Shown: positions 16,513 to 25,852, numbered from the stretch's first letter. The stretch: 28,742 nucleotides of DNA from Bacteroidales bacterium (GCA_004555055.1 SFJN01000008.1:1-28742), one strand, 5' to 3'. Made by a program: numbers and translations. Notes: generated by a model not told the origin, from the letters alone.

Positions 16513-18846
16513 ATGAAATATCCCCTTTTATCCCTTTTCCTGCTCCCCGCCTCGCTATGGTTTGCCCCCGACGCCATAGCCCAGGACAAGATGGACCTTG
16601 GCAGCCGTGCGCGCCTGCGTACCCTCCGGCTCGATGCCCGTCAGCACGACAACGCCTGCTACCAGGCCAAGGCCCGCGGAATGCGGCGCATGCCTGCCGC
16701 TACATCACAGGAGGTGCTGGCGATGGCGCGCATCTCCGACAGCAATGCCGCATCCCTACTCGAGGCTGCTGGTGCACGGATACTCTTCCAGCGCGAAAAC
16801 TTTGTCTGCATCGCCATTCCCCTCCATGCCGTGGAGCAGATTGCCGCCATTCCCGCGGTAGAACGCCTGCAACTCTCCTCCGATGTCCGTGCCCACATGC
16901 AATGGGCCAGGGCAGCATCGGGCGTCAACGATCTGCATCAGGGCGTCGGACTGGAACGCCCCTACACCGGAAAGGGCGTCATCTGCGGCATCGTCGACTC
17001 CGGCATGGACCCTAACCACATCAATTTCCTCGATGCCGACGGCAATCCACGCGTGAAGATGCTGGCACATCTGCAATATAACCAGAACGCCACCACGGAT
17101 GAGGAACTCATCAAGACAAAGTTCTACGACGCCACCACCATCAACCGCTTCACCACCGACAGCAAGACCACCTTCCATGGCACCCACACCATGGGCATCA
17201 TGGCAGGAAGTTACAACGGTCCGGCCGTTGTGGCACAACAGACTGCCGACGGCGAGGTGAGCGTAACGACCGACATGCCGTGCCCATTCTATGGTGTCGC
17301 CACGGAATCCGACATCGCCGCCGCTGCCTGCGGCATGCTTGCCGACATGTTCATCGCCTATGGCACCGACTTCATCATCCAATATGCCGAGGAGATGCAG
17401 CAGCCGTATGTCATCAACATCTCCCTCGGCAGCAACACCGGTCCCCACGACGGAAGCAGTGTCATCGGACAGTTCTTCGACCTCTGTGCCGAACAGGCAG
17501 GGGCCATCATCTGCGTATCTTCGGGCAATGAGGGCGACATGAAGATTGCCGCCACAAAGACACTCACAGCCGAGGACACGGAACTCAAGACGTTTCTCGA
17601 AGGCTACACCCTCGACTTTCAGAACCGTACGGCCTACGCCCGTCAAGGCAGTGTCACCATCTACAGCAACGATGACACGCCCTTCGACATCCAGGCCGTC
17701 ATCTACAACAAAAAGCGCGGCACCATCGCCAAACGCTACTCCATCACCATTGACGAAACCACACAGCAGACCGGGAAATACTGGGTCAGCTCAGCCGACT
17801 ACAAGGAGGAGGATACGGACATCATCGAGACCACCTTCGGTCGCTATTTCGAGGGAGCTATCGGACTGGGATGGAACATCGACCCCGACAACGGACGCTT
17901 CTACGCCATTGTCGACTACACCGCCATCAACGATGCAGAGAACAATGCCGACGGGAACTATGCCATCGGATTCATCGTCAACGGCCACGAAGGGCAACTC
18001 CTGAATGCGTACTGCGACGGTACGTTCTCCTACCTCTCGAACAACGGACTCGAAGACTGGGACGACGGTTCGTGCAACGGTTCCATCAACGACCTGGCGT
18101 GCAGCCGCAGCGTCATTGCCGTAGGCTCCTACAACACCGCCAGCCAATGGGCCAGCGTCGACGGATATGCCTATAAACCCATGTGGGAACTCCCCGAAGG
18201 CGACATCACGCACTTTACATCTTACGGCACCCTCAACGACGGCCGCAACCTGCCGCTCATCTGTGCCCCGGGAGCAACCGTCATGTCGTCAACCAATTCC
18301 TACTACATCACCTCCACCGACGGCTCTACCTGCGGCGCCATCGCCAAAAACGCCGAGGGAACACAGTACTTCTGGGAGGCTTCGTCCGGCACTTCCATGG
18401 CTTCGCCTTATGTTGCGGGCACCATTGCCCTCTGGCTCGAGGCCGACCCCACCCTTACCCTCGACGATGTCCGCGAAATCCTCACCACCACCGCCATCCG
18501 CGACGAGGCAGTGCTGAAGGCTGACCCCGTACAGGCGGGAGCCGGAAAACTCGATGCATATGCCGGACTGAAGGAAGTGCTCCGCCGGCGCGGTACCGAT
18601 GGCATCGCCGCCGTTACAGTGCAGGACAAGGGTCTGTTGGTACACCAGACTGCCGAAAAGATGCTGGAAGTCTTTCTTGCCGGAGCCGAAAGCCTAAACG
18701 TGAGTATCATTGACATGGCGGGAAAGACTGTCAGATGCCAGCACACTGCCGACACCGACCAGGCCATCCTCGACATCCACGGAATCCTCCCGGGAACCTA
18801 TATCATCGTAGCAAACGGACAGCGCACCAAGTGCATCATCCCATAA
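16513..18846 (+). CDS. Secreted S8 (subtilisin-like) serine peptidase with T9SS tail
   Basis: This 777-residue protein has a signal peptide (MKYPLLSLFLLPASLWFAPD, cut near AIAQ), a pro-region to about 140, and a peptidase S8 domain. Catalytic residues are Asp162 (GIVDSGMD), His222 (FHGTHTMG) and Ser628 (SSGTSMASPYVAG), with oxyanion Asn339 (VSSGNEG). About 290 residues lie between Asn339 and Ser628, so a beta-rich domain (roughly 350-500) is inserted in the catalytic core. The last ~75 residues (LNVSIIDMAGKTV ... LPGTYIIVANGQRTKCIIP) are a T9SS type A sorting tail, sending the enzyme across the outer membrane. It would cleave extracellular proteins; the targets are unknown. The LRR gene follows after 26 bases, so they are almost certainly cotranscribed. 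Confidence 0.92.
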   Translation: MKYPLLSLFLLPASLWFAPDAIAQDKMDLGSRARLRTLRLDARQHDNACYQAKARGMRRMPAATSQEVLAMARISDSNAASLLEAAGARILFQRENFVCIAIPLHAVEQIAAIPAVERLQLSSDVRAHMQWARAASGVNDLHQGVGLERPYTGKGVICGIVDSGMDPNHINFLDADGNPRVKMLAHLQYNQNATTDEELIKTKFYDATTINRFTTDSKTTFHGTHTMGIMAGSYNGPAVVAQQTADGEVSVTTDMPCPFYGVATESDIAAAACGMLADMFIAYGTDFIIQYAEEMQQPYVINISLGSNTGPHDGSSVIGQFFDLCAEQAGAIICVSSGNEGDMKIAATKTLTAEDTELKTFLEGYTLDFQNRTAYARQGSVTIYSNDDTPFDIQAVIYNKKRGTIAKRYSITIDETTQQTGKYWVSSADYKEEDTDIIETTFGRYFEGAIGLGWNIDPDNGRFYAIVDYTAINDAENNADGNYAIGFIVNGHEGQLLNAYCDGTFSYLSNNGLEDWDDGSCNGSINDLACSRSVIAVGSYNTASQWASVDGYAYKPMWELPEGDITHFTSYGTLNDGRNLPLICAPGATVMSSTNSYYITSTDGSTCGAIAKNAEGTQYFWEASSGTSMASPYVAGTIALWLEADPTLTLDDVREILTTTAIRDEAVLKADPVQAGAGKLDAYAGLKEVLRRRGTDGIAAVTVQDKGLLVHQTAEKMLEVFLAGAESLNVSIIDMAGKTVRCQHTADTDQAILDIHGILPGTYIIVANGQRTKCIIP

Positions 18847-18872
18847 ACAAATCGTATAGTCCCCTATAAGAC

Positions 18873-21800
18873 ATGCATACAGAAAAATTGTTTCCACGCC
18901 TCCTTTCCCTGTGCCTCATCTTCATTACGGCATCACTGGGAAGCATGGCTCAGAGCACACAACCGTTGATTGCGGAATTCCGGACATCGGCTTACGACAC
19001 CGACGGCGAAAGCAACAGCATACAGTTGACCATCGGCGGCATTGCCGAGAGCGAATACATCGACATCGACTGCGGATTCGGCACCGAAGAACATGAAGTC
19101 GTCCCAGCAACCTATGATTCCGAGAACGAGGAATGGCAAGGAACGACCGTCACCCTCAACGTTTCGGCTGAAGGCATGGTACGCATCTACGGCAATGCCG
19201 AAAACATCCAGGTTATCGACGCACACGGATGTATGTTCCGCGAGATTGACATTGAGCGGCTCAGCAACTTGACCATCCTCGACCTCAGCCACAACGAGCT
19301 CGAACGCCTTGACCTTACCGCGCTCACCGCGCTTCAGGCACTCTATCTCAACGACAACCCCTTCAATATCGAACCGCTGAAGGTGGGCACCCCAAAGAAC
19401 AACCTCACCATCCTCGACCTCGGACAGATCGACCACCTCAACCAAAGTTTCAACCTCTCGGACTACCCTTCGATTGTGGCCTTCGACGCCTGGAGCTGCC
19501 ACGACCTGCACGCCCTCGACCCCTCGGGATGCCCTTACCTGCGGAAGATTTCCATCGATTCCACACCGGTCAGCAGCCTCAGCGTCGCAGATAACCCCCT
19601 GCTCACCATCCTTAACATCTCCGACACCGGCATACGCCATATCGACATCTCGCAGAACGCCGAACTCCAGCAGTTCTACTGCGACCACCTCTCCGGAACG
19701 GTCAATGCCGGCGTACGCCTTGAGCACCTCGATGTGACGAACAACCCCAACCTCATCTACCTTTTTGCTGCCGGAAACGGACTTACAAGCATCGATGTCT
19801 CCCACAACCCGTATCTGATGGGACTCTACGTTTCGAACAACAAGCTGAAGACCATCGACATCTCGCAGAACACCTATCTGCAGTCCCTCGTCATCCGGCG
19901 CAACAGCTTTGACTTCGCCACCCTCCCCACCCCCGACCCCACATGGGTGGAATACGACTATATCCAGAACAACATGCCCGTCGACCGCAGTTACAAGGTG
20001 GGCGATGTCATCGACCTTTCCGGACGCGTCCTGCGCGAGGGTACCGAAACCACCTGTGCCGTATACCGTCTCTCGGATACAGACCCCTCGGTGTTCGAGG
20101 AACTCGGCGACGACTTCTACACCTACGACGACGGACGCATCACCCTGCACCGCGCCATCAGCGACAGCGTCTACATCGCTTTTGCCAACTCCCTCTTCCC
20201 GGAATTTTCCCTCGACGGACTGCCCTTGCGCACCACCAAGTTTGTGGTGAAGAGCGCCGAAGACTATGGTCAGCCCATACGCACCCTCAGTTTCACCGCC
20301 GAAAGCGGCAAGGATATGGCCTTCAAGGTGGGTATGCGCGAGGCTTCTGCAACCGAACCCCGCACCTTCTATGTCGACCTTGGCGACGGAAACCGCACGC
20401 CCTACTCTGCTACAAGCGAGAGTCTGCCGGACGCCATCACCGTCAGTGTCACACCTGCGGGCACCGTCACGCTCTATGTCCCCGAGGGCGAGGACCTCAC
20501 GGCATTTGCCATCGAGGGGCATCCGCTGAAGGACATCGACCTCACACCGGCACACATGCTGTCCGAACTCTCCCTTAAGGAGACGGCACTCACAGGCATC
20601 GACCTCTCGTGGAACCGTATGCTCACACGTCTGGAAATGACCGGCAACAGCCTCGATTCGCTGAATCTGCGTGGTGTGAACGACGCCTTTCAGAAGAATC
20701 TGCTGGCCGACATCTCCATCCCTTCAAACGGCATCTCCAACCTGACCATGGTCGACAACTACGGCGTACACCATCTTAACCTTGCCGGAAACCATCTGAC
20801 GGAACTCTCCATGCGCGATACCGACAACATGGAAACGCTCGACCTCAGCGGAAATGCCCTGTCTTCGCTCAACCTTTCGTACTGCGAACGCCTCGTCAGC
20901 GCCCGACTTTCCGGCAACTGCCTCACGGACATTGTCATGCCTGCCGACGTCACCAGCCTCGACGAACTTGACATCAGGGGCAACCGTTTCCGCTTCGCCA
21001 CCCTCCCCTTTGAGGCCGCCGACTTCCGCGGCACCACCTACCTCTATGCCGACCAGCAGCCCATCACCGTCGGCAACAAGGGCATCGGCATGGACCTCAG
21101 CGGCGAGCGTTACGGCAACGAAGGCGAAACCGTCATCAAGGTCCACCGCGCTGACGGCACACTCCTGAATGCCGGCACCGACTACACGCTCACCGACGGC
21201 AAGATCAGGCTCGACGATGCCCTCATCGGACAGGAAGTCTACGCTACGCTGCAACATCCCGCATTCCCCGAACTCACGCTTTGCACCACCGTCATGCAAA
21301 TGGCGGGCATGCCCACACACCTGCTCGGCGAATTCGATGTCACCACCTCCAGCCCCGCCACACTCATCCTGCGCTCCGACATTGCCGAGGCAAACGTCTG
21401 CATCGACTGGTCGGGCGAAGGTTTCGACCTGCAGAACTACACCGTGGGCGACATGCCGACCACCTTCGAGATTACTCCCCAGGCCGGACGTACGGCAAAG
21501 GTGTGGTCATACGAGGAGGATGACCACCTCACCGTCTTCAGCATCCGCAATGTGGGAATGAGCCGTATGGACCTCAGCCCCATGAAGCATCTCATTGCTC
21601 TTACCGTCATCTCGGCGGGGCTGTCGGACATCACACTGCCCGAATCGCCCGAACTCTTCGAGATGAACCTCGAGGACAATAACTTCTCGGACATCGACCT
21701 CACCCAGTATCCGCACCTCTCGTACCTCGGACTGACCGACAACCGGCTCACCACGTTCGATGCGTCGAAGTATCCCAACCTCGGACTCCTCTCCATCAGC

Positions 21801-22481
21801 CGCAACCAACTCTCGGAAATCCACTTCGACAACCCGCAACTCTGGTCGCTCGACCTTGCCGGAAACAACCTCGAGGAGGTCGACCTTACCCGTCTGCCGG
21901 AACTCTACCAGTGCGGTCTTTCAGAGAACAGACTCTCGCAGCTCGACCTCTCCGGCAACACCGGACTGCGCATCCTCTTCCTCGACCACAACCGCTTCAC
22001 CTTCGCCACCCTCCCCTTGCCTTCGGCATTCCAGCTCTACACCTATGCCGGACAGGAGGCTCTGAACCCGAATTTCGTCAACGGCATCTCCGACCTCTCG
22101 GCCACCGCTGCCGCTGCCGACGGCACACCCACCACCTTCCGGTGGTTCATCGGCGAACCCTACTACGACGAATACGACGAACTTACCGGCGAGGAACTCA
22201 TCACCGACGAGGAATTCAATACCGAAGACGGTGTAACGTCCTTCTACAAAACGCTCGACGGCGTGGTGGGCGCACTCACCAACGACGCCCTGCCCGGACT
22301 CGTCCTGCTGACCGAAGAATTCGACGTCACCTCCACCGTCGGCATCGATGTCCTCACCGTCGACCCGCAGGCTGCCGTCAGCGGCATTTACACCACCGAC
22401 GGACGGCGTTCCGGAACCGACGGCCACGGCATCCGCATCTACCGCACGACGGACGGCACTTCGCTGAAGGTGCTCCGCTAA
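18873..22481 (+). CDS. Giant secreted leucine-rich-repeat protein, three tandem modules
   Basis: This 1202-residue protein has a signal peptide (LLSLCLIFITASLGSMAQ) and then three copies of one module. Each has a beta domain opening (about 30-110, 465-545, 815-890) with a 'D-x-G-x-G' turn (IDCGFG, VDLGDG, IDWSGEG). Next comes an LRR block of 21-23-residue repeats such as LTILDLSHNELERLDLTALT (about 110-350, 545-710, 890-1045), and then a closing segment starting at 'N-x-F-x-FATLP' (345, 705 and 1041) that leads into 'DLS' and another beta domain. The C-terminus (VSGIYTTDGRRSGTDGHGIR..LKVLR) resembles a weak sorting tail. LRR proteins in gut and oral Bacteroidetes often bind host or microbial surfaces; binding is inference here. 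A strong terminator follows within 30 bases. Confidence 0.9.
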   Translation: MHTEKLFPRLLSLCLIFITASLGSMAQSTQPLIAEFRTSAYDTDGESNSIQLTIGGIAESEYIDIDCGFGTEEHEVVPATYDSENEEWQGTTVTLNVSAEGMVRIYGNAENIQVIDAHGCMFREIDIERLSNLTILDLSHNELERLDLTALTALQALYLNDNPFNIEPLKVGTPKNNLTILDLGQIDHLNQSFNLSDYPSIVAFDAWSCHDLHALDPSGCPYLRKISIDSTPVSSLSVADNPLLTILNISDTGIRHIDISQNAELQQFYCDHLSGTVNAGVRLEHLDVTNNPNLIYLFAAGNGLTSIDVSHNPYLMGLYVSNNKLKTIDISQNTYLQSLVIRRNSFDFATLPTPDPTWVEYDYIQNNMPVDRSYKVGDVIDLSGRVLREGTETTCAVYRLSDTDPSVFEELGDDFYTYDDGRITLHRAISDSVYIAFANSLFPEFSLDGLPLRTTKFVVKSAEDYGQPIRTLSFTAESGKDMAFKVGMREASATEPRTFYVDLGDGNRTPYSATSESLPDAITVSVTPAGTVTLYVPEGEDLTAFAIEGHPLKDIDLTPAHMLSELSLKETALTGIDLSWNRMLTRLEMTGNSLDSLNLRGVNDAFQKNLLADISIPSNGISNLTMVDNYGVHHLNLAGNHLTELSMRDTDNMETLDLSGNALSSLNLSYCERLVSARLSGNCLTDIVMPADVTSLDELDIRGNRFRFATLPFEAADFRGTTYLYADQQPITVGNKGIGMDLSGERYGNEGETVIKVHRADGTLLNAGTDYTLTDGKIRLDDALIGQEVYATLQHPAFPELTLCTTVMQMAGMPTHLLGEFDVTTSSPATLILRSDIAEANVCIDWSGEGFDLQNYTVGDMPTTFEITPQAGRTAKVWSYEEDDHLTVFSIRNVGMSRMDLSPMKHLIALTVISAGLSDITLPESPELFEMNLEDNNFSDIDLTQYPHLSYLGLTDNRLTTFDASKYPNLGLLSISRNQLSEIHFDNPQLWSLDLAGNNLEEVDLTRLPELYQCGLSENRLSQLDLSGNTGLRILFLDHNRFTFATLPLPSAFQLYTYAGQEALNPNFVNGISDLSATAAAADGTPTTFRWFIGEPYYDEYDELTGEELITDEEFNTEDGVTSFYKTLDGVVGALTNDALPGLVLLTEEFDVTSTVGIDVLTVDPQAAVSGIYTTDGRRSGTDGHGIRIYRTTDGTSLKVLR

Positions 22482-22509
22482 ACGCACGTCTTGCGACTCC
22501 CTGAATCCT

Positions 22510-22553
22510 ATGGGGCTCCTGCCGGATTTCCGGTGGGAGCCCCATCTCTTTTT
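22510..22553 (+). terminator. Rho-independent terminator after the LRR gene
   Basis: ATGGGGCTCC (22510-22519) pairs with GGAGCCCCAT (22536-22545), with an inner CCGG/CCGG stem (22522-22525 with 22530-22533). CTCTTTTT follows. It closes the three-gene exported-protein operon. Confidence 0.88.
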
Positions 22554-22685
22554 GCCCCAAGCCACAAAAGCAAGAGGCCGTTGCCAGCGCTACGAAGAGT
22601 GTCATATTTCACATATTTTGACTTCTTTTTCATCAAAAACGCAGATTTCCACCTTGATTATATATACATTATACATAAAAGTCGC

Positions 22686-22693
22686 TAAATTTG
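22686..22693 (+). promoter_or_regulatory. Putative -7 element of the YD-like gene
   Basis: TAAATTTG fits TAnnTTTG and lies 33 bases before the ATG, directly after the terminator region. No good TTTG is present at the expected -33 distance; an alternating TA stretch (22659-22675) occupies that position. Confidence 0.5.
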
Positions 22694-22725
22694 CCACACA
22701 ATCAACATATCTAAACAGAAAAAGC

Positions 22726-23910
22726 ATGAAACATTTCTACATTTTTGCTTCCATGTTGGCAGCCGCCCTTACCGTTCAGGCCCAGCAATCCTACGACATC
22801 CGCCTCACCCAACTTGCTTCGGAAGACGAAGCCGAAATTGAGGAGTTCACCTACAACAGCCGTGGACTGATGGAAACCCGTTCGTACGTCAACTATCTGG
22901 CATCGCTCTATCTCATCGATACCAACACCTACAACGAACTGGGACAGCTCGTAAGCATCAGCACCAAGCAGGACCTTTCCTATTCGTACGACCCTGACCA
23001 GATGATCCCCATCTACCGCATCGACTACCAGTACGACGAGGAAGGTCGCATCATCATGCGCGAGAACGCCAATGCCGACAACGGCGAGATGATTCCCAGC
23101 GCACGTATCATCTACACCTACAACGACAATGGACAGATGGTGCGCGAGGACACCTATTGGGCCGACGAACTTGATGCCCCCTTCTACTATGTGCTGAAGT
23201 CATACAACAGCCGCGGACAACTCACCAAGGAAGTGGAATACCAGCAGGACTGGGCCGTAAGGGACATCTACAACATGATGGGACAGATCCTTTACGACTA
23301 CAACACCGACGGCACCCTTGCCAAGCGCACAAGCTACTATGTGGCCAACACCGCATATCCCGAAGAGAGCCTTACCCTCTCCAACTCCGAGCGCTATACC
23401 TTTGAGGACGGCGACATCGTCTCCTTCGACCTCCTCTCCGCCACCGGTTTCGTCAACTCCCGCATCACCTTCACCTACGACACCTCTGTTTCCGCCGACC
23501 GCATCTACTATCCCTATACTCCCGAGAACAGCATCTCGTACATCGAGCTCTGCAAGCACAAGCGCCTCACCGAGGATGTATGGGCCAGCGACATCAATAC
23601 CGGTGAACTCACCTTCTCCCACACCTTCAACTACAGTTACGAGGAGAATCCCGACGGCATCCATCAGGTCATCGGTGACAACCGCCCCATGACACTGAAC
23701 TACAACGGCCAGTCGCGCGAACTCAATGTGAACGGTGCCGCCATCGGAGCGAATGTCCGCGTGGTGAACGCCGCCGGACAGACCGTGAAGATGACCGACG
23801 TAAATGCCGACAGCCGCATCGACCTCTCCGGACTTGCCGCCGGCACCTACATCGCCGTCATGCACAAGCCCGGATGCTCGCCCACCGCACAGAAGTTCAT
23901 CGTACGCTAA
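22726..23910 (+). CDS. Exported YD-repeat-like protein with T9SS sorting tail
   Basis: This 394-residue protein has a signal peptide (MKHFYIFASMLAAALTVQAQ, cut near AQ). The body carries degenerate YD-type repeats: YNSRGLMETRSY, YNELGQLVSIS, YDEEGRIIMRE, YNDNGQMVRED, YNSRGQLTKEV and YNTDGTLAKRT. This is the 'Y-(N/D)-x-x-G-x-(L/I/M)' pattern found in RHS-like and other Bacteroidetes secreted proteins. The last ~70 residues (GANVRVVNAAGQTVKMTDVN ... SGLAAGTYIAVMHKPG) are a clear T9SS type A sorting tail. No toxin domain or catalytic motif is present, and the protein is far shorter than true RHS proteins. It is a single-gene unit between two terminators. Its likely place is the cell surface or outside; the function is unknown. 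The ATG at 22726 is chosen for the signal peptide. Confidence 0.85.
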   Translation: MKHFYIFASMLAAALTVQAQQSYDIRLTQLASEDEAEIEEFTYNSRGLMETRSYVNYLASLYLIDTNTYNELGQLVSISTKQDLSYSYDPDQMIPIYRIDYQYDEEGRIIMRENANADNGEMIPSARIIYTYNDNGQMVREDTYWADELDAPFYYVLKSYNSRGQLTKEVEYQQDWAVRDIYNMMGQILYDYNTDGTLAKRTSYYVANTAYPEESLTLSNSERYTFEDGDIVSFDLLSATGFVNSRITFTYDTSVSADRIYYPYTPENSISYIELCKHKRLTEDVWASDINTGELTFSHTFNYSYEENPDGIHQVIGDNRPMTLNYNGQSRELNVNGAAIGANVRVVNAAGQTVKMTDVNADSRIDLSGLAAGTYIAVMHKPGCSPTAQKFIVR

Positions 23911-23959
23911 GTCCACAGCCTGCTTCACGGCCTCTGCCGTGAAAGCACCCCATAAGCCC

Positions 23960-24005
23960 AACCGTCCCCATCGGCTTCCTCAGCCGGTGGGGACGGTTGT
24001 TTTTT
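23960..24005 (+). terminator. Rho-independent terminator after the YD-like gene
   Basis: AACCGTCCCCA (23960-23970) pairs with TGGGGACGGTT (23988-23998). An inner stem pairs CGGCT with AGCCG (23972-23976 with 23982-23986). GTTTTTTCT follows. Confidence 0.92.
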
Positions 24006-24101
24006 CTCCGTACACTGCCCTGCATGGACAAACGGACGATATGGGGATTGGGGAAAGGACGTGCAAGGGGGGGGCAGATGCGGCCATGCAGCTCCAGCAC
24101 C

Positions 24102-25454
24102 CTACCTACCGTATTTTGCAATTACCTTATCCAGCTGTCCTGCATAGTAGAACGGAAGATTGACCAGCCGGAAAGGCTTTTTCTCGGGCGCCGGTGTCTG
24201 GGCATCCTGTACCGACAGCGGCCCGCTCCAGACCCTGACAGCCACCACAGGACGGTCGCTTTGGTTCACAAAAACATGCAACGAACGAAGATGGGAGTTC
24301 GTACCGGCCTTTACCTCGATGGGAATGATGTCAGTCCCCTCCTGCCAAACGAAATCCACCTCTGCGGTTGCCCCCTTCTTGTCCCTTATCCAGAAATACT
24401 GCCGCTCACGATAATGCCTGTCGAGCACTGTCCGCAATTCCTGCGCCACAATCTGTTCTGCCGCCTTGCCCCGCCAGGTGTCCAGCAGCTCCTTATGCCG
24501 GAGATACTCCAACTGGATACCTGCCAGAAAGTTGGTCAGACCACTGTCCACCATAATGAGTTTTGGAGCCCGTCGGGTAGCTGGCAGTGCCGGTGCCGAT
24601 GTGGAGGTGATGGGATAGTCAAGCGACAACAGATAGGCCCTTTCCAGCAAGTCCATGCCATCATGCACCTGCGTGGAGGTGTAGCTGCTGTTACCGAATC
24701 CGGAGAACGTAATGGTTTCGGCGGCCGAAAGCCATGCGGTTCCCAAAATATGTCTCAATATCTTCACCTGTTCGGTATTTCCGGCAAATTTCTCCGCATC
24801 TTCATTGTAGCCCTTTAGCAAAGAACTGTATATCGGTGCGAGCCTTTCCACGTCCTGATGCTCAAGATATGTGCTTACAGCCTCCGGCATGCCACCGACA
24901 AGCGCATACTTGTTGAAGAGCGAAATCATCTCCTCATGCATGAATTCGGGGACGGAAACGTCACGAAGCATATCAGCCCACCGGGCACCCTCTTTGGCAT
25001 TGACAAATTCCACGAACGAACAGGGGCGCAGAGTCAGGTATTCCACACGGCCTACAGGGAATGAAACATGCTGCTTCATCAGGCTGTGCAGACGGCTACC
25101 GGCAGCTATCACATACACCCATGGCAGTTCCTCGTAGAAATAGCGCAGCATAGCCACCGCCTTCGGCTCTTCCTGTATCTCGTCAATAAACAGAAGGACC
25201 GACCTGCGCTTGTCTTGAACGATATGGTGCTTCAGACAGAGATACTGCCAGACATCATTGACATTGCTGAAACGTCGGAATATCCCTGCGTCATCCTTTT
25301 CCAGATTCAGCGATATAAACGAGTCGAATTCTTTTCCGAATTCCCTCACCAGCGTGGTCTTTCCCACCTGCCGTGCTCCTCGGAGCACGAGGGGTTTGCG
25401 ATGGGGATTGTCCCGCCACCGTTGCATTTGTTGTATCAGATCTCTTGCAAACAT
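24102..25454 (-). CDS. AAA ATPase with DUF4143 domain
   Basis: This 450-residue protein belongs to the widespread 'ATP-binding protein, AAA_14 plus DUF4143' family. Walker A (GARQVGKTT) lies near residues 26-34 and Walker B (LLFIDEIQEEP) near 88-98. The C-terminal DUF4143 part contains 'EVDFVWQEG...IIPIEVKAG', the D...E-x-K pattern of a PD-(D/E)XK nuclease-like fold. Members are common in bacteria with variable gene content, and their biological role is not settled. ATP-driven action on nucleic acid is inferred. I chose the ATG at 25454 (MFARDLIQQMQRW), the normal family start, over a GTG nine bases upstream. It lies next to, and opposite, a type I restriction-modification locus. A promoter with 33-bp tandem repeats lies directly upstream. 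Confidence 0.9.
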   Translation of the reverse strand: MFARDLIQQMQRWRDNPHRKPLVLRGARQVGKTTLVREFGKEFDSFISLNLEKDDAGIFRRFSNVNDVWQYLCLKHHIVQDKRRSVLLFIDEIQEEPKAVAMLRYFYEELPWVYVIAAGSRLHSLMKQHVSFPVGRVEYLTLRPCSFVEFVNAKEGARWADMLRDVSVPEFMHEEMISLFNKYALVGGMPEAVSTYLEHQDVERLAPIYSSLLKGYNEDAEKFAGNTEQVKILRHILGTAWLSAAETITFSGFGNSSYTSTQVHDGMDLLERAYLLSLDYPITSTSAPALPATRRAPKLIMVDSGLTNFLAGIQLEYLRHKELLDTWRGKAAEQIVAQELRTVLDRHYRERQYFWIRDKKGATAEVDFVWQEGTDIIPIEVKAGTNSHLRSLHVFVNQSDRPVVAVRVWSGPLSVQDAQTPAPEKKPFRLVNLPFYYAGQLDKVIAKYGR

Positions 25455-25480
25455 ATCATACACAGGCTATTATGCCGGCA

Positions 25481-25513
25481 CAAAATTACGCATTTTTTCT
25501 AAAACATAGGCAA
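25481..25513 (-). promoter_or_regulatory. Putative promoter of the AAA ATPase gene
   Basis: On the minus strand, TAATTTTG (25481-25488) fits the -7 consensus, about 27 bases before the ATG. GTTG from the first 33-bp repeat (TTG at 25511-25513) is the best -33 candidate, 22 bases away, so the promoter appears to overlap the repeat array. Confidence 0.55.
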
Positions 25514-25607
25514 CTTTCGACCAAAATCTTTCTAAAACATAGGCAACATTCACCCAAAATCTTTCTAAAACATAGGCAACACACTCCAAAACACTTTCTA
25601 AAAAAAG
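25497..25607. repeat. 33-bp tandem repeats (3.3 copies) upstream of the AAA ATPase
   Basis: Units are at 25497-25529, 25530-25562 and 25563-25595, followed by a partial one (25596-25607). The first 18 bases, TTCTAAAACATAGGCAAC, are identical in all three. The other 15 differ but keep an AAAAT or AAAAC block near the end. The array lies 43 bases upstream of the ATPase ATG and touches its promoter. The remainder of the gap 25464-26116 is described under the next entries. Confidence 0.92.
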
Positions 25608-25704
25608 TTTTGTAAAAATCTCCTACATTTCCTACATCCGTACCCACAACCTCCTGTATTTACGGGGCCTTTCGGGTGAAGGATAGGGTGTAGGATGCGT
25701 GTTT

Positions 25705-25852
25705 GGAAACTACACCAACGGGGAATTTTGGTGTAGGATTGGTGTTCGCAACCGCAGTTTGGCATCAAAAACGGGGCGGAAAATGCGAAATGTGAGGGAG
25801 ATGAGGGTCGGAAACTGCACACAAACTCCGAGTTTGCGATAGGATGCCGGAT
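25705..25852. repeat. Degenerate intergenic repeat pair with hairpin
   Basis: GGAAACTACACCAACGGGGA and following bases (from 25705) align loosely with GGAAACTGCACACAAACTCC and following bases (from 25810). Both copies end in a TAGGAT motif about 30-35 bases later, and another TAGGATG precedes them at 25691. TACACCAA (25711-25718) can pair with TTGGTGTA (25728-25735). Short minus-strand reading frames here look like chance frames. Confidence 0.5.

Noticed and set aside
15236..20555. Long minus-strand frames opposite the exported-protein genes
   Set aside because: The plus-strand genes have signal peptides, domains and tails. The opposite frames show low-complexity Val/Gly/Asp-rich products typical of shadows.
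22726..23910. RHS toxin or polymorphic toxin
   Set aside because: The YD-like repeats are few and degenerate, no toxin domain is present, and a sorting tail occupies the C-terminus.
25497..25607. CRISPR array
   Set aside because: The units are 33 bases in total with an 18-base core and 15-base variable part; there are only three copies and no cas genes, so these are tandem repeats, not repeat-spacer units.
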